DNA of 64,000 nucleotides. It comes from Candidatus Thorarchaeota archaeon (GTDB taxonomy: Archaea; Asgardarchaeota; Thorarchaeia; Thorarchaeales; Thorarchaeaceae). Position numbers and translations under genes: made by a program. Each line of letters starts with the position of its first letter. The first letter of the stretch is position 1. The notes under the pieces are model-generated. The model had not been told where the DNA came from. It worked only from the letters and a program-made list of their open reading frames with translations, and searched no databases. Below are positions 51,102 to 59,053 of the stretch, piece after piece. Location of the stretch: NCBI GenBank assembly GCA_029855935.1, contig JAGSHN010000027.1, positions 62,001 to 126,000 of the forward strand, in the 5' to 3' direction.

Positions 51102-51572
51102 GTGTTGCTGGAAACAAGGTCGTGGGCAGCAGTGGTGGAGATAAAGGTCGAATGTCCTGTTTGTTCACAGGTCATTGTTACAGACATCAGAGAGGCGCAG
51201 GTCAAGTACTCTTTGAGGAATCCGGTGCCCATCGTTCTCACTCACGGTGACCCCGAGCATGCCATAACCGCATTTGTGGATAAGGAGTTCCGAGTGCGTG
51301 CTGTGAGCGGTGTCAACATCGTGCAGCGTATTCAGGAGGCGGAGTCCAGAAGGCGTCCACTGGAAAAGAGATTCGTCCCGTTTCCGAAGGAGAATGTTGA
51401 CCTTAAGGGGATAGATTCTTTCCAGTTGAAGATTATGGCTCTGGTCGATGGCAGGAGAAGTGTCAAAGAACTTGCAGAGATTCTGAACGCGCCCGAGATG
51501 CGAGTTAAGATAGTCTGCGAGCAGCTCGTCAGAATGGGCAAGCTCGACTCGGTAAAAGTGGTGGTGGAGTGA
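51102..51572 (+). CDS. Winged-helix-like protein in the GTPase/V4R operon
   Basis: 156 residues, not recognised as a named family. Near the N-terminus VECPVCSQVIV has a CxxC that may hold metal, and the middle contains PVPIVLTHGDPEHAITAFVDKEFRVR, a possible beta-rich domain. The last 55 residues (SFQLKIMALVDGRRSVKELAEILNAPEMRVKIVCEQLVRMGKL) look like a winged helix. The start is GTG 51102, six bases after the GTPase stop, or TTG 51105; GTG 51138 is another choice. Position between an Arf-like GTPase and a V4R protein suggests it is an effector or assembly partner rather than a transcription factor. Confidence 0.7.
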   Translation: MLLETRSWAAVVEIKVECPVCSQVIVTDIREAQVKYSLRNPVPIVLTHGDPEHAITAFVDKEFRVRAVSGVNIVQRIQEAESRRRPLEKRFVPFPKENVDLKGIDSFQLKIMALVDGRRSVKELAEILNAPEMRVKIVCEQLVRMGKLDSVKVVVE

Positions 51573-51573
51573 C

Positions 51574-52188
51574 ATGGTCAAGAACTGGCTACTCGTACAG
51601 GCATCGAAGATCAAGAAACTGACTGGTGAGAAGGCACTAACACTAACCGTTACAAAGCTGAATGAGCTCCTCGTGGAGCAGTTGACTGAAGCACTGGGGC
51701 CAGATCAGGCATTTGAGCGAATATTCGAGGGAGGACTCCAGTTGGGACATGAGTTCATGATGGAGCTCTCAGCTCATCTTGATCCCGCATTTGAGCGCAT
51801 GCCAGCATACGGAGAGGCCGCGTGGATTCTCTTCGCCGGCAAGGCTCCGACATGGCAGCAGTTCCAGAAGACTGAGATAGGAGGCAAAGAGGCGTACATC
51901 TACCAATGGGCGGATGATGATTGCCCCTTCTGCAGAAATATCCGGTTTCCCCACAAGTTCTGCGCATTCCCGGCCGGTGCGTATCAGGGAGCTGCCCAGA
52001 CGTGGTCAGCACTGACACGGAACGGAGAGCACCATATGCTTGTTCGTGAAACAAAATGCAAGGCCATTGGTGATAATCGGTGCGAGTTTATGCTCGTATC
52101 CGTTCACAGAGATGTCTCGCTGGAGCAACTGCGGGGCGAGATGCCCGAGCTGTTCGAAGACTTTCACTACGGCTTTGTAGACTACTAG
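51574..52188 (+). CDS. V4R-domain protein, relative of TRAPP Bet3 subunits
   Basis: 204 residues. The pattern AWILFAGKAPTWQQFQKTEIGGKEAYIYQWADDDCPFC, then FPAGAYQGAAQTWSAL and the ending VRETKCKAIGDNRCEFMLV, is the V4R (4-vinyl reductase) signature, a domain homologous to the Bet3 core of the eukaryotic TRAPP tethering complex. Cysteines in DDDCPFC, HKFCAF, TKCK and NRCEF may bind zinc or a ligand. The ATG at 51574 follows the previous stop by one base. In eukaryotes TRAPP acts on Rab GTPases; here a V4R protein is in one operon with a GTPase, which is the main reason to suspect a functional link. It converges with the geranylgeranyl reductase gene with a four-base overlap. Confidence 0.8.
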   Translation: MVKNWLLVQASKIKKLTGEKALTLTVTKLNELLVEQLTEALGPDQAFERIFEGGLQLGHEFMMELSAHLDPAFERMPAYGEAAWILFAGKAPTWQQFQKTEIGGKEAYIYQWADDDCPFCRNIRFPHKFCAFPAGAYQGAAQTWSALTRNGEHHMLVRETKCKAIGDNRCEFMLVSVHRDVSLEQLRGEMPELFEDFHYGFVDY

Positions 52189-53378
52189 ACACGCAGCGAC
52201 TTTGCTGCAGCAAGAATAGCCCTCCGAAACGCTCCCTTCCGTGCCTCGCGATACGTCACAGTTCCAAGGATGGCTCGGCCCATCAACTCCCTGATTGGCC
52301 TGTCAGCTATCATCATCTTGACGATCAGCTCCATTCGACGCAGCGACGCGTAGACAAAGTCTGCCAGAGGAAGACCGTAGTTGATCATGTCATCGCCGAA
52401 GTCGGCCATCCATCGATCAGTGTAGTCCGATACAAGGTCCTTTGTGGCCTTGCCCTCCATAGCATCGCGAATCGCCTCCACTGCGTGAATCCCCGTCTTG
52501 ATACCAAACGAGATTCCCTCGCCGGTGACGGGCGACACAAAACCGCCGGCATCCCCAGCAAGGAGGACACGGCCCACACCTATTGGTTCGAATGGTCTCC
52601 TGAAGGGTATCGAGGCAGGAATCCCGGTCTTGGGGTCAAAGTCCTCAGGCAACATCTTGCGCTTCTTGAGCATCGCAACAAAGTCTGCAAAGACCTCAAA
52701 CTGTGTCTTGTCGGGGAGCCGTCGATTGCCGAAGCCAATCCCGACATTCATGAAGCCGCGCTTTGGAAAGACCCAGCCGTAGCCACGTGGAACAACGCCA
52801 AAAAAGATGTGCAGGCCACGGACCTCGCCAGTGAGCTCGTCAATCAGTGCGTCATCCATCGGGACCTCCGCGCAGACCGTCCTCGCCATATGGTCATAGG
52901 GCTGAGTGAAGCCCAGCTTCTTCCGATACGACTTCAGGCCAGTGCCGTCCGCGAGAATGACGTAGCGAGCCTCTATCGAGTCACCCGATCTCGTTCTGAC
53001 CTCGACACCATCGCCAGAAGGTGTGACGTCTGTGACCATCGTCTCCTCGCGCACGTCAGCACCAGCATCAGCCGCATCCAGCAACATCAGATGGTCCCAT
53101 TCCTTTCTCACAACAAAGTGCATATCGTGCTCAGGTACGTACTCAGCGGACCTGAGTTTCGGAGAATAGACCACCAGGCGCTTTGGGATACAGTTGATCC
53201 CTTTCTGTGCCTTGGGCCCAATCATAGGTAGGACCTTGAACGAGAGTGCACCGCCACACGACTTGTGACGCGGAAACTTCGCCTTGTCAAGGACCGTTAC
53301 GTCCAGACCGTATCTAGCAGCATAGAGAGCAGCAGCGCTTCCTGCTGGGCCTGCACCAACTACAACTATGTCCTTCAT
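52185..53378 (-). CDS. Geranylgeranyl reductase family FAD enzyme
   Basis: 397 residues. The N-terminal dinucleotide motif is IVVVGAGPAGSAAALYAARYG, followed by KFPRHKSCGGALSFK; the second FAD block is VLLAGDAGGFVSPVTGEGISFGIKTG. This is the digeranylgeranyl-glycerophospholipid/geranylgeranyl reductase family, which saturates isoprenoid chains of archaeal lipids or quinones. The YxWxFPK-type motif is visible as YGWVFPKRG. ATG 53378 begins directly at the Rossmann strand. A minus-strand TATA-like TTTTTTTAG lies at 53410-53418. With the polyprenol-kinase-like gene it suggests isoprenoid lipid work around the GTPase cluster. Confidence 0.9.
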   Translation of the reverse strand: MKDIVVVGAGPAGSAAALYAARYGLDVTVLDKAKFPRHKSCGGALSFKVLPMIGPKAQKGINCIPKRLVVYSPKLRSAEYVPEHDMHFVVRKEWDHLMLLDAADAGADVREETMVTDVTPSGDGVEVRTRSGDSIEARYVILADGTGLKSYRKKLGFTQPYDHMARTVCAEVPMDDALIDELTGEVRGLHIFFGVVPRGYGWVFPKRGFMNVGIGFGNRRLPDKTQFEVFADFVAMLKKRKMLPEDFDPKTGIPASIPFRRPFEPIGVGRVLLAGDAGGFVSPVTGEGISFGIKTGIHAVEAIRDAMEGKATKDLVSDYTDRWMADFGDDMINYGLPLADFVYASLRRMELIVKMMIADRPIRELMGRAILGTVTYREARKGAFRRAILAAAKSLRV

Positions 53379-53490
53379 CGTGACTCAAAGGGTGAGTCGG
53401 AAATCTGCCTAAAAAAACTAGGCTGCCCAATCAGCCTGCAACTCAGAGGCCGCATCATGCAACAGGTCGACAGAGAGCCCCCTGAAAGAT

Positions 53491-54000
53491 ATGCCGACTG
53501 CGAAGCAACAAAGAAATATTATGTTCGAGCGGAGGGGAGCAGGTAGTGGTCTCTTGGCGCAGGATTTGCGCGACTGGAGATGGGTTGGCGACTGGGCTGG
53601 AAGAAGGGCATCGTTGACGCCCGACCGCATAGCCATACGAGACAATACCACCAGCACGGAATACACGTTCGGAGAGATGAACAGGCGTGCCAATCGTGTG
53701 GCTTACGTGTTGTTGGAGCACGGTGTCACAAAGGGGAGTAGGGTTGCCACTTACTCAAAGAACAGAATAGAGATAGTAGATCTCTTCCTAGCCTGCGGGA
53801 AGATAGACGCAGTCCTAGTGCCACTCAACATAAGACTCGCACCGCCAGAGATAGAGTTCCTTGTCAAGAAGACCAATCCCAAGGTGATTGCCTACGACCA
53901 GCAGATTAAGACCAGGTTTCACAGCCTTGGGAAGGGCGTGACGGGCCGGACAGTGACGAGTCTGGGCGAGCCCGCTCGGGACGACGGTCGCGATGCGTAG
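53491..54000 (+). pseudogene. Remnant of an AMP-forming acyl-CoA synthetase
   Basis: Only 169 codons. WVGDWAGRRASLTPDRIAI, TEYTFGEMNRRANRVAYVLLEHGVTKGSRVATYSKNRIE and KIDAVLVPLNIRLAPPEIEFLVKKTNPKVI match the first 130-150 residues of ANL-superfamily acyl-CoA ligases, which are normally 500-600 residues long. The stop at 54000 and the opposing gene from 54061 leave no room for the catalytic core (P-loop STGTTG-type motif, A8 motif), and no continuation was found in other frames. The gene is therefore a truncated remnant, probably inactive. Starts at ATG 53491 or 53521 are both possible. Confidence 0.75.
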
Positions 54001-54060
54001 ACGCGATGAGCTGAGTGTCATCAACCACTCATGGCCCGCTGCTCTGCCACTCCTGCGACT

Positions 54061-55464
54061 CTACGTCGCTCCATCAGACTCTGAAGAGAACGATGTGCCC
54101 GCTTCTGCAGCATCTCCGGGGTCCTCGCCCTCCACCACGACAGGGGGCTCGTGCCGCTCCCTCTTGAGCCTCTCAAAGTCTGGATCGAGATCAACCCAAT
54201 GCAGGACTATCACAGACAAGAAGATGAAGATGGCGGCAACAGGGCCCCACAGCTGGTAGCCCAGAGTGACAAACTCGCCGGGGTGACTCGGAACAGGCAG
54301 GCTCTCAGGGAGGGAGAGCAGGAAGCCCATCAACGTGGACGATGCAGCCTGACAGATATTGAGCGGAATGGATGGAAGTCCCGTATACATCCCGGCACGA
54401 CCCTCACCCGTCAGGATCTCATCCTTGTGCGCAAAGTCAGCATAGACTATGTACGGGAAGAGGTAGTATCCCGAGACCGCAGCTGCCACGAGAGCAATCA
54501 CAACGAACCCGCCAACCTTCGTTGTCACAATCAGGGTCAGCGGCAACGAAAAGGACGCAAGCAGCATAGCGGCCTGCAGGGTCACGCGCTTTCCAACGTG
54601 CTTGATGTCCCAGCTCCAGACCAGAAAGAAGCTGAAGACCACTGCGAGAAGCTCTAGACCGAAGAGCAGCATGTCGGAGGTCCCGAATCGCAGGTAGTCA
54701 TTGACGTATGGGAACGCCATCTGTGTGATCATCACAAAACCAAGGGAGAGAAGCCCCTGGGCCACAAGCCATCCCACAAAGTCGCGGTTCTTCAGTGCAG
54801 TCTCCAGCTCCCTCACAAAGCTCGGCTGGGGGATGAATCTACCCTCCGCACTTAGTCTCGCCACGGGTAGCACGAACCCGATGATCTCTACGGCCACGAT
54901 GACCATCAAGATCATGAAGACCTCCTGTGGCAACCCCCAGCCCGTGGAGAGGCCTGCCAGGAGTGCAGTGGCCAGCGTTGCGATTGTGAAGGCCAGAAAG
55001 TTCGCAATGTTCTGCCATGCCGAAACGGCAGGCCGCTCGTCAGGATCCGTGAGCTCTGGCATCCACGCCTGCAGCGGCGTTGTGACCATTCCGTAGAATA
55101 CCTTGAACAACGACAGCGTCACGGTCGCGTAGATGAACAGACCCCACACATCGCCCTGAGTAACGAACCAGTGAGGAGTAAAGACTAGGACGAAGGTGAT
55201 GGCCATCAGGGGGGCGCCGACTAGGATGTATGGTTTTCTACGGCCCCATCTCGTCTTGGTCCGGTCACTTAGGTGACCGAATCCGAGTTGTGCCAGCCCG
55301 ATGACGAGATAGCTAATCCCCTGCGATACACCAGTGTATATTCCAGGCAGGTCCTGCAGGGAGAAGTAGAACAGTGTCGTTGCCAGCGATATGAAATCCA
55401 ACATCATGCTCGGCCCGAAACGAGCCATCCCGAAGTAGATCTTCTGGAGCCGTGTCAGCGCCAC
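54061..55464 (-). CDS. MFS transporter of the GPH (glycoside-pentoside-hexuronide) type
   Basis: 467 residues, twelve membrane helices by reading. The loop between helices 2 and 3 is GHLSDRTKTRWGRRKPYILVGAPLM, the D-R-T-x-T-x-W-G-R-R-x-P signature of GPH/SLC45-like cation-sugar symporters, and EALT-like ELTDPDERPAVSAWQNIANF marks the family's second conserved loop. The C-terminal tail is acidic (EDPGDAAEAGTSFSSE). Substrate is unknown; sugars or glycosides are usual. ATG 55464 is preceded by AGGAGGAATCCTCG, a good SD. Confidence 0.88.
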   Translation of the reverse strand: MALTRLQKIYFGMARFGPSMMLDFISLATTLFYFSLQDLPGIYTGVSQGISYLVIGLAQLGFGHLSDRTKTRWGRRKPYILVGAPLMAITFVLVFTPHWFVTQGDVWGLFIYATVTLSLFKVFYGMVTTPLQAWMPELTDPDERPAVSAWQNIANFLAFTIATLATALLAGLSTGWGLPQEVFMILMVIVAVEIIGFVLPVARLSAEGRFIPQPSFVRELETALKNRDFVGWLVAQGLLSLGFVMITQMAFPYVNDYLRFGTSDMLLFGLELLAVVFSFFLVWSWDIKHVGKRVTLQAAMLLASFSLPLTLIVTTKVGGFVVIALVAAAVSGYYLFPYIVYADFAHKDEILTGEGRAGMYTGLPSIPLNICQAASSTLMGFLLSLPESLPVPSHPGEFVTLGYQLWGPVAAIFIFLSVIVLHWVDLDPDFERLKRERHEPPVVVEGEDPGDAAEAGTSFSSESDGAT

Positions 55465-55662
55465 GAGGATTCCTCCTCTCGATGCTGCATCTGAGGGTGC
55501 ATCCGCGACTATTAAAGAGTCGCCCTTCAGGGTTTCACGATAGACACTGGCCCGCGGTGAGGTCCTTCGGCTAGAGCGCGGGTTCTCGGGCAGGCTTCAA
55601 CAGATCAGTCACAGGACTGCAGCTGACCAGACCGCAGGGTCGGTATGGAACGACCTCACAGT

Positions 55663-55708
55663 CAGAGGAAAAAAGAGAGAGGGCGGGACACGTCGTGAAG
55701 CGTGTCCC
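55663..55708 (-). terminator. Hairpin and T-run after the Ig-like surface gene
   Basis: On the minus strand GGGACACG pairs with CGTGTCCC around an eight-base loop (55685-55708), followed by GCCCTCTCTCTTTTTTCCTC. This is the clearest terminator on the minus strand, 12 bases after the stop at 55720. Confidence 0.7.
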
Positions 55709-55719
55709 AAGAGTCCGTC

Positions 55720-57000
55720 TCAGCCCTTCTTGCTGCGGCGGTCGACGACAATCTTCAGTACTATGAAGAGTGCCACGGCACTGCCGAAGCCTATTACTAT
55801 GCCGTATTGCGCGACTACTGATTGAAGCAGGTCGGACATTCCAGGCGGGATGTTCCTCACCGTGAATGTTGCCTCGTAGACGGCCTCATTCCCGGCGGCG
55901 TCACGTGCAACGACCCTCAGCGTGTGCTCTCCGTTCTCGAGCTGGAATGTGTCCCATGAGAAGAACACGGATGCCTCGGACCCAGAGTATACCTGCTCAC
56001 CGTCAACCAGCACTATCACAGACGCCACACCACTGCCCTCGTCTGATGCCTCAATCGAGATGTTCACAATCCCGCTGAGTACCGAACCGGGTATCACACC
56101 ACCGACGTTGAGCGTGGGATCGACAGAGTCTCCGACTGTGTAGCTCAGAGGTGAGCCCTCGGTCCCGAGGTAGCCCGTCTGACCGAACTCGTCACTGGCA
56201 GAGATGTAGTACTCCACCAGAGTGTTCCAAGGCTGTGCTGGTATGACACCTGAGTACAGTGGCCCCGAGGCGCTCATGGCGACATCAGTCCACGATCCGC
56301 CATCGACACGATACCAGAGCGTGACCGCAGCAATGTCTGACTGGTCGCTCACGCCGACGACCACTGTGACTGGTTCGCCGTACTGCGGCGAACTCGGAGT
56401 CAGGAACGGACCTGTCAGGAGTGGCGCACTCACATCGTTCTCCACAGTGACTGTGGCATTGCTGGTCGCAACATTGCCTGCGTAGTCGTAGGCGAAGGCA
56501 CCGAGGTTGTACGTGCCGTTTGGTAGCATTCTGGTGTTCCACGTGGCGTTGAAGGGCGCAGTCGTCGCATTGGCCACCAAGACGGCCCCCGCCCAGTACT
56601 CCACGTAGGCCACGCCGCTTGAGCCAGTACCTGGATCAGATACTGACACCTCAAGGCTCACGGCGCCCGAGATGACCGAGCCCGTCACCGGGTAGGTCAA
56701 TATCAAGTCTGGCGCAACGAAGTCGCCAACCGTGTACGAGTAGTATGCACCCCCGTCATCATAGGTTGCAGAGTTACCGAAGTCGTCCGTTGCAATGAGA
56801 TAGTACTCGACCAGTGTGCCAAATGACTGTGCTGGAATCACACCAGACAGACTGCCACCTGTCCACGTCATGGCGACCGACTGCCACGCGCCCCCGTCCA
56901 GCCTATAGTACAGCGTCGCACCCCACGGACTCAGGTCAGAGCCTGAGGCACTAATTGTCACATCATCCGAATAGGCCGGGTTGCTCGGAGACCTTGTCAC
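55720..57000 (-). CDS. C-terminal part of a surface protein: Ig-like repeats and membrane anchor
   Basis: 426 codons from a GTG at 57000. It has two kinds of about 95-residue Ig-like/cadherin-like modules in alternation: SPSNPAYSDDVTISASGSDLS...YYRLDGGAWQSVAM...EYYLIATDDFGN and DLILTYPVTGSVISGAVSLEVSVSDPGTGSSGVAYVEYW...GNVATSNATV. A membrane helix near the end (YGIVIGFGSAVALFIVLKIVV) and DRRSKKG follow. There is no signal peptide and no SD at 57000. The gene is in the same reading frame as the one at 57022-58878, separated only by a TAG and seven sense codons, so it is most likely the second half of that protein. Confidence 0.75.
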   Translation of the reverse strand: MTRSPSNPAYSDDVTISASGSDLSPWGATLYYRLDGGAWQSVAMTWTGGSLSGVIPAQSFGTLVEYYLIATDDFGNSATYDDGGAYYSYTVGDFVAPDLILTYPVTGSVISGAVSLEVSVSDPGTGSSGVAYVEYWAGAVLVANATTAPFNATWNTRMLPNGTYNLGAFAYDYAGNVATSNATVTVENDVSAPLLTGPFLTPSSPQYGEPVTVVVGVSDQSDIAAVTLWYRVDGGSWTDVAMSASGPLYSGVIPAQPWNTLVEYYISASDEFGQTGYLGTEGSPLSYTVGDSVDPTLNVGGVIPGSVLSGIVNISIEASDEGSGVASVIVLVDGEQVYSGSEASVFFSWDTFQLENGEHTLRVVARDAAGNEAVYEATFTVRNIPPGMSDLLQSVVAQYGIVIGFGSAVALFIVLKIVVDRRSKKG

Positions 57001-57021
57001 CTGAGTGACATCAGGTGGGGT

Positions 57022-58878
57022 CTAGTCTCGAACGAACCCCATGTCGTCAAAGAGAACTGAGAATGACTCACTCCCGGCTACCACGTACGTGAAGACATCC
57101 GTGACAATGGGCTTGACAGAGGGATATGCCTCTGCTATATCCTTGTTGATATCTCGAACCAAGTTGATCCATTGGCCCGTTGTTGTGTAGTTGAGGACAA
57201 AATAGGTATCGTAGGTGGTGTTGGTGAGTGTGTTGGTCGTGGCGAGAACGTAGTGGATGTCCCAATCGCGATCGATTCTCAGGATGATTGACGCATAGTA
57301 CGACGCTGGAAGCGGGTCGACAAGCTGGAACCAGAAGTCCGTGTAACTGCCGGCAGGGAACACGATTGCCATCGAGCGGTGGAGCTCGGCAAGCTCGAAT
57401 GGTGAGGGTGTCGCGTTATAGGAATATGATCCCGAGTGCGAAACCGTCGAAAGCCGATTCTCCTGCGCATTGCCGGACCATGCGTCCCACAGTGTCACCT
57501 CGCTATTCGAAGTTGACCACCAGTCCACCTCGAAGCCATAGTCCATCAACGGGTAGGTGACTAGCTCAAAGTCGTCAATGAACAACGTCGCCGTGGAGTT
57601 GCTCGCCCCGCCAGCATCAACCCTCAGCTGCACCATTGTCAACGAACTGTGCCTGAAACCAATCTCGTTCAGCACATCGTAAAAGTCGTAGTCAAAGTAG
57701 TTCCACTGATTACGTGTGCCAAACCCTGGGGCAAACAGATAGACATATGATGACGAGTTGGAGTAGCCAGATGTGGAGTTGGAGAGGCGTCCCAAGTAGA
57801 AGTAGATGTAGACGTAGTGACTATCGTTGTACCACAAGGTTGTCAAGAAGGCCCGCTGGGAGCTTCCTCCTCCGGACGTGTCATTGTACATCCAGTAGAA
57901 CCGCAATCGCATGAGACCAGGCTGATACGCCGTGAAACCGTCAGGGGTCGACCGGGAGACTTCCAGTGACGCGCGCGACGTCGACTCACTCGGAGTGGCC
58001 GCATACAGTTTGTAGCCGTAGTCTCCGTTGACATGTGTGGTCGTTCGTCCCGCATATCCGGGATCGCTCCCCGAATAGCTCCAGTCGGTCGAGCCGGACT
58101 CAAATCCACCATTCGACACACCATTCGCCATTGTCGAGTTGTAGAGAATGACATTGTCCCAGATGGCCTCATATCTTGCCCCATACTGTCCTCGTGAGTG
58201 CAAGGCGAGGACTACTTCGTCGACGTAGAGTTCGCCGCCAAATAGCTCATCGACATCAGATGCCAGATCGACATGCAGAGTGTTCCAGACACCAACAGAG
58301 GCGTTGCCCCTTATGAGGCGCTTGCCCCATGAATAGTTGGAGAAGTAGGCGCCACTGGAGTACGCCGTGACATAGTAGAGAACGTAGTTGTTGGTTGAGT
58401 TTCTGAGAGAGACTCGTACCTCGTGCCACATCGAATCATTCACAAAATCGACATTCTTCAGATAGTACGAGACGTTGAGGAACATCTCGGATCCGACTGG
58501 ATAGTCCTGCCAGGCCAGATAGTGATAGGTGAATAGATCCGAGGTGGAGCCCCGGGAGTCCATCACACCCTGTGCAGCATACGAACCCTCGGCCACAATC
58601 TCTGAGTATGTGTAGTTGAAGTGTAGACCAGAGGTCATAAAGGAATAGGAGCCAGCGGGCGGATCGTCGCCGGCCTCGAAGTCGCCCTCCGAGTAGATGT
58701 TGGTCATCATTGGCGGCTCGCCGCCAGCGCCTGAAGGCGTGCTATGAGAGTGTCCCTCCGGCACAACCTGAATGGCAGCAGGTTGCCCATCTCTATGATG
58801 TGCCGGAACAGCAAAGACACTGAAGATGAAAAGACAGATCAACAAGATCACGTATTTGTCACGTTCTCTGCGTTTCAA
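57022..58878 (-). CDS. N-terminal part of the same surface protein: signal peptide and jelly-roll-like domains
   Basis: 618 codons from TTG 58878 to a TAG at 57022-57024. The start is fixed by GGGAGGT six bases upstream and a classic signal peptide (MKRRERDKYVILLICLFIFS...). Three jelly-roll/LamG-like domains follow, each built on MTSGLHFNYTYSEIVAEG...FLNVSYYLKNVDFVNDSMWHEVRVSL-type strands, and the chain ends in DDMGFVRD. No membrane anchor is present in this part. After the TAG the same frame reads TPPDVTQVTRSPSNP, a typical linker between such domains, and goes on into the Ig-like repeats. The intact protein would be about 1,050 residues. Either a nonsense mutation, a sequencing error or readthrough is involved. 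Confidence 0.82.
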   Translation of the reverse strand: MKRRERDKYVILLICLFIFSVFAVPAHHRDGQPAAIQVVPEGHSHSTPSGAGGEPPMMTNIYSEGDFEAGDDPPAGSYSFMTSGLHFNYTYSEIVAEGSYAAQGVMDSRGSTSDLFTYHYLAWQDYPVGSEMFLNVSYYLKNVDFVNDSMWHEVRVSLRNSTNNYVLYYVTAYSSGAYFSNYSWGKRLIRGNASVGVWNTLHVDLASDVDELFGGELYVDEVVLALHSRGQYGARYEAIWDNVILYNSTMANGVSNGGFESGSTDWSYSGSDPGYAGRTTTHVNGDYGYKLYAATPSESTSRASLEVSRSTPDGFTAYQPGLMRLRFYWMYNDTSGGGSSQRAFLTTLWYNDSHYVYIYFYLGRLSNSTSGYSNSSSYVYLFAPGFGTRNQWNYFDYDFYDVLNEIGFRHSSLTMVQLRVDAGGASNSTATLFIDDFELVTYPLMDYGFEVDWWSTSNSEVTLWDAWSGNAQENRLSTVSHSGSYSYNATPSPFELAELHRSMAIVFPAGSYTDFWFQLVDPLPASYYASIILRIDRDWDIHYVLATTNTLTNTTYDTYFVLNYTTTGQWINLVRDINKDIAEAYPSVKPIVTDVFTYVVAGSESFSVLFDDMGFVRD

Positions 58879-58948
58879 ACGTAGACCTCCCAAGTTCTCG
58901 GCTATTAGTTCGACCGAGAGGTGGTGCATAACGGCTGTCACGAAGACA

Positions 58949-58958
58949 CATAATACTT
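58949..58958 (-). promoter_or_regulatory. Candidate TATA box of the split surface protein gene
   Basis: AGTATTATGT on the minus strand, about 75 bases before the TTG at 58878, leaving a leader that includes the strong SD. The 58940-59040 stretch is the most AT-rich divergent promoter in the window. Confidence 0.35.
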
Positions 58959-59011
58959 TCGTTCAATTGATAAGAGAGTTAATTATTATTATACTACAAT
59001 GCGATATACCA

Positions 59012-59022
59012 TATATTTTATA
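59012..59022 (+). promoter_or_regulatory. TATA box of the ABC exporter cassette
   Basis: ATATTTTATAA, about 37 bases before the ATG at 59054. It sits in the AT-rich divergent region between the surface protein and exporter genes. Confidence 0.5.
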
Positions 59023-59053
59023 AGCCTATATAGTTTAGGCTTCCGTGAGAGAA

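Noticed and set aside
52080..53231. 383-codon antisense frame over geranylgeranyl reductase
   Set aside because: Lies opposite an intact FAD enzyme with all motifs and overlaps the V4R gene end.
57022..57024. TAG read as pyrrolysine
   Set aside because: Other genes in the window end normally in TAG, the protein is not a methylamine enzyme, and the position is a domain linker; mutation or error is simpler.
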